This document shows positions 5,499-10,937 of a stretch of 10,937 nt of DNA, in pieces (positions within the stretch are counted from its first letter, which is position 1; every line of letters begins with the position of its first letter). The position numbers and the translations under genes were made by a program. Below the pieces are notes generated by a model that saw nothing but the letters and a program-made list of their open reading frames with translations, was not told where the DNA came from and ran no database searches. The DNA comes from Actinomycetota bacterium (lineage in GTDB: Bacteria > Actinomycetota > Coriobacteriia > Coriobacteriales > RUG844): assembly GCA_013335845.1 (NCBI GenBank), contig JAAXUU010000020.1, forward strand, positions 1 to 10,937, written 5' to 3'.

Positions 5499-7568
5499 TT
5501 TTCCTATCTGCTCCATCTCATCGGCGATATCCCCTAAGCCGTACTTCTCCCATGTCTCGCGATACGGCCACGAGGTAGCTTTATCCCAGCCTCTTGTCTC
5601 GTAATAGCGATCGACAAGTTTGTTGAAACCGTCCCAATCGGCGACCTCACCCCAAGAGTCGGGGATACAGATTCCGGGCCATACGGCGCCGACCTCCATG
5701 TCGCGGTCACGGTTGAAGTTGCGTATGAGAATCGCACGGTAGAGAAGCTTCGAGCGATCGGCCGACTGTGCGAGCTCTTGTTCGGTCATCGGGTAACCGG
5801 TGGCCGCCGCATACATCTCCGCCTCCATTGAAGTCCACCACAGATCGGGGCTCTGCCAGTCGCAGCAGGTGACACTATCCTTCATCTCGCCCTTTTGCTC
5901 GTTCATGATGATGCTGTCCACAAGAACCTGACTGTTATAGGGATCGGCTACAATCTCCAAGTACTTCTCGTACTGATCGTGGTGATGCTCGATGGTCTGC
6001 ATGTCCCTTGAGGAGGTCATGAGCTCGATGGTCGTCGCAAGCCACGTCGGCTTCGAGATAGACGCTTCGAACCCACGCCCCTGCCAGTGGAAACTGTGCC
6101 CCCATGCGGTTTCCATGCTTATAGGGAGGTCGACCTGAGGGCTGCCGGGAAGCATCTGCGAGCGACGACCATGATAGATCGTATCCGCGAACTTCTCTTT
6201 GCCAAGAGCGCGCGTCGCCCGTGCCATACCCTCCGCAAGCAAGTTCCCCATCTCGCTGGACCGATACACCATCTGCTCGATGATCGCCGAGACGAACTCA
6301 CTCGACTCGACATCGACCGGCATACCCAGATCCATGTCGTCGAAGACACCCTCTTTCTGACCCATGGCGAACCAGGGCAGTATCCAGATGATCATGTCCC
6401 ATTTGTCGATGCCGTACTCGTTGCACAGCTCGTTGATGAGGTTGCCCTTCTCGAAATCCGGCTTCCAGAAATCGAATACATCGGGGAGGATCGGCTTGTT
6501 GATCTCTTCGAAATAGGGGTCGGTCGGATCCGGCGCAGGAAACTCACGGCTCAACAACTTGCAAGGCTGCATGTGGTTTTGCTTGGTCATCCAGTTAGCA
6601 GCCATGTTGTTTGGCACGTCGGTGACGAATCCGTAAGCGAAGGGGCTCACGCATTTCTCGACATGGTTGATCTTCTCATCGGTGAAGACCGAATTGGTCC
6701 CCATCATCAGGCAGTTGCAGTGTTGGTTGCATCCATAACTGCACGAGATATTCCCACGTACCCATTCACCCTTGGCGTCGCTGCCGGGAAGTCCTTGGCG
6801 GTCTTGAGGCTGAACCGGTGAGGGGCGCATGAAGGGTGAACCCATCTCCAAACGGAGCTCCAGGACCTTCTTGACGTCGGCTACAGGTACGACACCGGTA
6901 CCGCGGCAGATAATGGCCTTGAGATTCTTCGATCCGAACACGGCCCCGAAGCCACTCTTCGCCATGACGTTGTCGTTGCTCGTGGTAATCGAGGCGTTTC
7001 GCACAAGGTGCTCTCCGGCGGGTCCTATGACCATGCACTTGAAATCCACGCCGTGCATGTCGATCAGAGCTTTCTGGGTGTCATGGACCTTCAGTCCCCA
7101 AAGCTCATCAGCCGATTTGAATTCGACCTTGTCGTCGTCAATCACGACGTAGGTGTGCTCGGGAGCCTTACCCTCGATGATGATTCCATCGTAACCGGCG
7201 AACTTGAATTCCGCTCCGATCCAACCCCCGATGCCACTGAAGGAATATTGGGTAGGCAGGTTGTTGGCGGCGATACCGGTCATCTCGGTGCGCCCTCCGG
7301 TGGGTACTCCCGTTGCCGTGGTCGCGCCCGTCATATAGATGAGCTTATTGCCCGGATCGAAGCAATCGGTGCCGGCCGGTACCTCGTCCCAGAAGATTTT
7401 ATTGCAGAGTTCGCGTCCGCCAAGATACTTGGGGACATAGTCGTAGGTCGAGACGATTTCGGTGGTCTGCTCGGTGAGTTTGATTCGCAGTATCTTCCCC
7501 ACGTACCCTTGGAGGCGCAGTGTATTCAACGGATTGTCTAGGATATCCCGAGCTGTATAGTTAGGCAA
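5481..7568 (-). CDS. Aldehyde:ferredoxin oxidoreductase family, tungsten/molybdenum-pterin enzyme
   Basis: 695 residues from TTG at 7568, chosen because GGAGGTG lies six bases upstream; the frame stays open further back, but that would run inside the ferredoxin gene. The family order is clear: GYVGKILRIKL (21-31), TGVPTGGRTEMTG (86-98), FKFAGYDGIIIEGKA (121-135), IGPAGEHLVRNAS (181-193) and SGFGAVFGSKNLKAI (205-219). These make up the bis-pterin-binding N-terminal half. Cluster ligands are probably C276, C280, C284 and/or C286, and C568 or C569 after DSVT. AOR enzymes interconvert aldehydes or activated acids with low-potential electrons; substrate and metal cannot be told. No signal peptide, so cytoplasmic. 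It overlaps the upstream ferredoxin gene by eight bases, implying translational coupling. No cofactor-synthesis genes are nearby. Confidence 0.92.
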   Translation of the reverse strand: MPNYTARDILDNPLNTLRLQGYVGKILRIKLTEQTTEIVSTYDYVPKYLGGRELCNKIFWDEVPAGTDCFDPGNKLIYMTGATTATGVPTGGRTEMTGIAANNLPTQYSFSGIGGWIGAEFKFAGYDGIIIEGKAPEHTYVVIDDDKVEFKSADELWGLKVHDTQKALIDMHGVDFKCMVIGPAGEHLVRNASITTSNDNVMAKSGFGAVFGSKNLKAIICRGTGVVPVADVKKVLELRLEMGSPFMRPSPVQPQDRQGLPGSDAKGEWVRGNISCSYGCNQHCNCLMMGTNSVFTDEKINHVEKCVSPFAYGFVTDVPNNMAANWMTKQNHMQPCKLLSREFPAPDPTDPYFEEINKPILPDVFDFWKPDFEKGNLINELCNEYGIDKWDMIIWILPWFAMGQKEGVFDDMDLGMPVDVESSEFVSAIIEQMVYRSSEMGNLLAEGMARATRALGKEKFADTIYHGRRSQMLPGSPQVDLPISMETAWGHSFHWQGRGFEASISKPTWLATTIELMTSSRDMQTIEHHHDQYEKYLEIVADPYNSQVLVDSIIMNEQKGEMKDSVTCCDWQSPDLWWTSMEAEMYAAATGYPMTEQELAQSADRSKLLYRAILIRNFNRDRDMEVGAVWPGICIPDSWGEVADWDGFNKLVDRYYETRGWDKATSWPYRETWEKYGLGDIADEMEQIGKLPLRP

Positions 7569-8112
7569 AGTCGACACCTCCAACAGATGTGTTGAGCACG
7601 AGTTTCTCGGTGACTTCGGGGTCCTTGACATCCCCTTGTGCCGCAGTGTCCAACCCAAGGCAGCGCACCGGACAGTATTCCACGCATGCCGGACCTTCAG
7701 GTCGGGTGCGGCATAAGTCGCACTTCTTCGCCTTCCAGAACTTCTTCTTCTCGCCCTTCGCCATGTTGATGCGCGGCGGGTCGAATTTACACGCGCTGAC
7801 GCACTTCCCGCATCCTATGCACGCTTCCTCATCCACGTAGACGATACCGTTTTCGTCGATGCACATGGCTTCGCCTTGCTTCGGGCAACTCTCATAACAG
7901 GGGTGGTCGAGGCAGTGTTGGCAAGAGACGATATGGCAAACCATATCACGCGTCCCGCCTCTTTTCACGAACAACCGACTGTAGCTCGGGCTTACCACGG
8001 CGTCATGAACCAAGCCGCATATCGCCTCGCAGGAATTGCACCCTGCACAGAACGAATACTCGGCAGAATATTGGACGACATGGTTACCGAAACCTGTTTT
8101 GATTTCCTCCAA
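7561..8112 (-). CDS. Four-cluster [4Fe-4S] ferredoxin-like subunit, AOR partner
   Basis: 183 residues with four cysteine groups: C22-C25-C28-C32, C64-C67-C72-C76, C98-C101-C104-C108 and C131-C134-C143-C147, plus C59, C84 and C151. This is the HycB/AorA-type polyferredoxin pattern able to hold four [4Fe-4S] clusters as an electron wire. No Tat or Sec signal, so cytoplasmic. The start is TTG at 8112, five bases after a G-rich AGGGGGG stretch; no in-frame ATG lies nearby. The gene ends inside the start of the AOR gene (eight-base overlap), so the two products are very likely subunits of one complex, as in the AorAB pair of Aromatoleum. The tail after 151 has no cysteine. The next electron carrier is not visible here. 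Confidence 0.93.
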   Translation of the reverse strand: MEEIKTGFGNHVVQYSAEYSFCAGCNSCEAICGLVHDAVVSPSYSRLFVKRGGTRDMVCHIVSCQHCLDHPCYESCPKQGEAMCIDENGIVYVDEEACIGCGKCVSACKFDPPRINMAKGEKKKFWKAKKCDLCRTRPEGPACVEYCPVRCLGLDTAAQGDVKDPEVTEKLVLNTSVGGVDFA

Positions 8113-8379
8113 GACTTCCCCCCTACTTACGCGTTTTACCAGTATTCTCCGCCATCACCGCAGAGGAGGATATATATGATGTGACAAAATTAGCGACACG
8201 ATTTGCACTTTTTGACATACCTCTGTTTGCGGGAGAATACATGAAGATCGCATGTCCAAACGGGGTCTATGCCGAGACGATACTTGTCTCAACCCCACCC
8301 CTTTTCCGTCCCAAGACCACCCCTACTCTTGATAGTCGTCCACACATCCCCCCGTTTGGCTCGACCGTATAACAAATGT
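8113..8379. other. Intergenic gap between ferredoxin gene and tRNA-Arg promoter
   Basis: This gap, continuing to the tRNA at 8433, is the only stretch over 300 bases without a confident gene. It must hold the promoter of the ferredoxin-AOR unit on the minus strand. The best -10 there is TATATA near 8171-8176, with only a poor -35 (TGTCGC). From 8293 to 8323 the minus strand has four runs of three or four G, and GGGGGG lies at 8348-8353. No hairpin with a T tract and no strong inverted repeat was seen. Confidence 0.5.
8181..8372 (+). CDS. Doubtful small ORF in the gap before tRNA-Arg
   Basis: A 63-codon frame starts at GTG, ten bases after AGAGGAGGA. Inside it, ATG 8241 has its own GGGAG five bases upstream and would give 43 residues. 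The peptide has no recognisable domain; the second half is Pro/Thr-rich and comes from a C-rich tract, which is untypical for a protein. TTGACA at 8212-8217 with GAATAC 17 bases on could be a promoter, but would start transcription at the inner ATG. Chance alone can explain the frame. Confidence 0.15.
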   Translation: MTKLATRFALFDIPLFAGEYMKIACPNGVYAETILVSTPPLFRPKTTPTLDSRPHIPPFGSTV

Positions 8380-8411
8380 TTGACACTTCAGGCAGGTGGT
8401 GGCATCATAAT
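8380..8411 (+). promoter_or_regulatory. Promoter of tRNA-Arg
   Basis: A consensus TTGACA lies at 8380-8385. Possible -10 hexamers are CATCAT at 8403-8408 (17-base spacer) and CATAAT at 8406-8411 (20-base spacer). Either would start transcription roughly 15-20 bases before the tRNA. Confidence 0.5.
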
Positions 8412-8432
8412 CAATGCTCGCTTTTGAGCCAT

Positions 8433-8509
8433 GCGGCATTACCTCAGCTGGATAGAGGGACTGACTACGAATCAGTACGTCGGGGGTTCGAATCCCTCAT
8501 GCCGCACCA
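8433..8509 (+). tRNA. tRNA-Arg, anticodon ACG
   Basis: Acceptor arms GCGGCAT (8433-8439) and ATGCCGC (8499-8505) pair fully, followed by A and encoded CCA. The anticodon stem ACTGA/TCAGT closes the loop CTACGAA, with anticodon ACG at 8467-8469, which reads CGN arginine codons after A34 deamination. The D arm CCTC...AGGG and the T arm around GGTTCGAATCC are normal. A terminator follows ten bases later. Confidence 0.97.
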
Positions 8510-8519
8510 TCGTACTTTT

Positions 8520-8543
8520 GAGCACCCGTCAGGGTGCTCTTTT
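8520..8543 (+). terminator. Rho-independent terminator after tRNA-Arg
   Basis: GAGCACCC / GGGTGCTC is a perfect eight-base stem with a GTCA tetraloop, followed by TTTT. It ends the tRNA transcript but lies only seven bases before the ribosome site AAGGAG of the next gene. Confidence 0.9.
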
Positions 8544-8560
8544 CATATCAAGGAGTCCCC

Positions 8561-9358
8561 ATGCGCGTTATCGATGTGCATACCCATTGTTGGATCGAAG
8601 AACTCGCGCCGCGAGTACTCGAGATATATAAAAGCAGCTATAAGGGTTCACAGACACCATGGTATAACGGTACCACCGTCGATCTTATCCGCAGCATGGA
8701 TGAATCCGGTGTCGAGAAAAGCGTCGTGCTTCCGGTTTCCACCAAAGCAAAACAGGTCGATGTCATCAACACATGGCTCGAGTCGTATCTTAGACACGAC
8801 CGCCTCATTCCGTTCGCAACCGTGCACCCCGAAACCGAGAATCCCAAAGAGGTGATCGACAGCCTTGCGAAGCGCGGCTTCAAAGGCATCAAACTGCACC
8901 CCTTGAATCAGGACTTCTGCCCACAAGAAGAGCGGATGTTCCATATCTACGATGCCGCTATCGATAATGACATGATCATCTTCTTCCACGCCGGCACGGG
9001 GTTGGATCTACCTGCTGTTCGCGGATCCAAAAAGGATTTCGATGCATATTTCGAGCGCTACCCCTACGATAAGACCGTGTTGGCGCACCTTGGTGGAGTT
9101 CCAACGTTGCAAGATAATCCTGAAGTGATCCACGGTCGGCCGGGGTATATCGACCTCTCCTATTTCATCAACGTGATCGATGACGAAGTACTCGTGAAAG
9201 TTGCGCGCGCGCACGGAACGAAGCGGGTCATGTTCGGTACCGACGGTCCCTGGAAGAGTGCGAAATCAGACATCGAGCACTTGTCGACCGCGGGGTTCAC
9301 GCAAGAAGAGCTCGAAGATATCCTCTACAACAATGCTGCGAAGTTGCTCGAGCTCTAG
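8561..9358 (+). CDS. Metal-dependent amidohydrolase (amidohydrolase 2 family)
   Basis: 265 residues forming a compact TIM-barrel hydrolase. The N-terminal metal motif is DVHTH (5-9), followed by FKGIKLHP (107-114), the metal ligand candidate H143 in FFHAG, H176 in LAHLGG and the catalytic D228 in GTDGPW. This ligand set (HxH, H, H, D) belongs to the PF04909 group, which includes hydrolases and non-oxidative decarboxylases; the reaction here is unknown. No signal peptide. ATG 8561 is supported by AAGGAG five bases upstream; an earlier in-frame start at 8534 would lie within the terminator stem. It follows tRNA-Arg and its terminator without room for an ordinary promoter between. Its stop overlaps the stop of the convergent lipoprotein gene. 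Confidence 0.93.
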   Translation: MRVIDVHTHCWIEELAPRVLEIYKSSYKGSQTPWYNGTTVDLIRSMDESGVEKSVVLPVSTKAKQVDVINTWLESYLRHDRLIPFATVHPETENPKEVIDSLAKRGFKGIKLHPLNQDFCPQEERMFHIYDAAIDNDMIIFFHAGTGLDLPAVRGSKKDFDAYFERYPYDKTVLAHLGGVPTLQDNPEVIHGRPGYIDLSYFINVIDDEVLVKVARAHGTKRVMFGTDGPWKSAKSDIEHLSTAGFTQEELEDILYNNAAKLLEL

Positions 9359-9837
9359 GGAGTCACGATACTTTCGGTTCCGCTTTCTGTTCCCGTCGCC
9401 GCTGCCCCATCCTCTGTAGAGGGGGTCTCCTCCGCGGGCAGGATTACCGGGTCGCAGGTTGTGTCGTCGGACATCTTCGTGAATGTCGTCACCGTCTCCA
9501 CCCCATCGAGCGTTTCCACCAACGTGAGCGTCGCGACGCCTTCCGCGTTCTCACCCAACGTATAGGTCGCGCAACCTTTCACCTTGCCGACTTTGAAATC
9601 GATGGTTCCCGCTTCAGCATCGATGGTGTAATCATAGGTGGTGTCGCCGGGTAACTTGAACTGGTTCGACGTTATCACGAAGGTCATGTTGGCGTTATCG
9701 ACCCGCCACTCCCCTTGGATTTCCGCTTTGTCATCACCTTTGTCACCGAAAAGACCGCAGCCGGCGAGCAGCAGCAACGCAGACCCAATGAGGAGGCAGG
9801 CAACGATCATCTTCAGTTTGCCCGATGCGTTTCTCAT
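9355..9837 (-). CDS. Small putative lipoprotein
   Basis: 160 residues from ATG 9837, chosen because GGAG lies about six bases upstream; an in-frame GTG at 9876 would add 13 polar residues ahead of the signal peptide and is less likely. Residues 1-26 are a type II signal peptide: RNASGKLK, a hydrophobic stretch IVACLLIGSALLLL, and the lipobox LAGC with the lipidated C27. The mature part has a charged linker, then alternating beta-like strands (EWRVDNANMTFVITS, YDYTIDAEAGTIDF, VATLTLVETL) suggesting a small lipocalin-like barrel, and a Thr/Glu/Ser-rich tail. Two mature cysteines (GCATY and TTCDP) could form a disulfide. No function is recognised. It starts 50 bases after serS in the same direction, so it may share that transcript. 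It converges with the amidohydrolase gene. Confidence 0.85.
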   Translation of the reverse strand: MRNASGKLKMIVACLLIGSALLLLAGCGLFGDKGDDKAEIQGEWRVDNANMTFVITSNQFKLPGDTTYDYTIDAEAGTIDFKVGKVKGCATYTLGENAEGVATLTLVETLDGVETVTTFTKMSDDTTCDPVILPAEETPSTEDGAAATGTESGTESIVTP

Positions 9838-9887
9838 ATCCGCTCCGTCATGCGCCCGGCAGTTCGGTCTATGCACAAGCTCGTCAT

Positions 9888-10937
<1,050 letters not shown>

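Noticed and set aside
6087..7541. Long plus-strand frames of 244 and 177 codons opposite the AOR gene
   Set aside because: They are antisense shadows of a well-supported AOR gene, have no recognisable domain and lack clear ribosome sites.
8179..8201. TGTGAC...GCGACA upstream of the ferredoxin gene as a CRP/FNR-type site
   Set aside because: The spacing and second half do not fit TGTGA-N6-TCACA or TTGAT-N4-ATCAA, and only a few outer bases are symmetric.

Overview
The window reads as ordinary chromosome of an anaerobic bacterium, most likely a Gram-positive actinobacterium of the Coriobacteriia type. This is inferred from moderate GC, 3'-CCA encoded in both tRNA genes, a cytoplasmic aldehyde:ferredoxin oxidoreductase with a multi-cluster ferredoxin, and overall protein style. 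No 16S or other decisive marker is present, so the assignment is tentative. There is no transposase, integrase, CRISPR array or phage gene.

Layout, left to right. (1) Minus strand, 1-1903: a secreted/membrane DUF2207 protein with a glycine-rich tail, cut by the left edge. (2) tRNA-Ser(GCT) with its own promoter and terminator (1952-2131). (3) Plus strand, 2261-4485: a nitroreductase-fold protein, then a MarR regulator and a DegV/FakB fatty-acid-binding protein. The last two abut with no gap (TAG directly followed by ATG) behind a 37-bp palindrome that overlaps a candidate promoter. (4) Minus strand, 4515-8112: an SDR oxidoreductase with terminator, and a two-gene unit of a four-cluster ferredoxin and a tungsten-type aldehyde oxidoreductase (AOR), both probably starting at TTG. 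(5) tRNA-Arg(ACG) with terminator (8433-8543). (6) Plus strand, 8561-9358: a metal-dependent amidohydrolase. (7) Minus strand, 9355-10937: a small lipoprotein downstream of serS, which is cut by the right edge.

Two units look functionally coherent. MarR-DegV resembles a ligand-responsive lipid switch, with the long palindrome as the likely autoregulatory operator. Ferredoxin-AOR is a low-potential electron-transfer enzyme whose cluster-binding motif is spaced differently from the classical AOR motif. The SDR downstream in the same orientation and the amidohydrolase beyond the tRNA could serve the same catabolic theme, but nothing in the sequence proves it.
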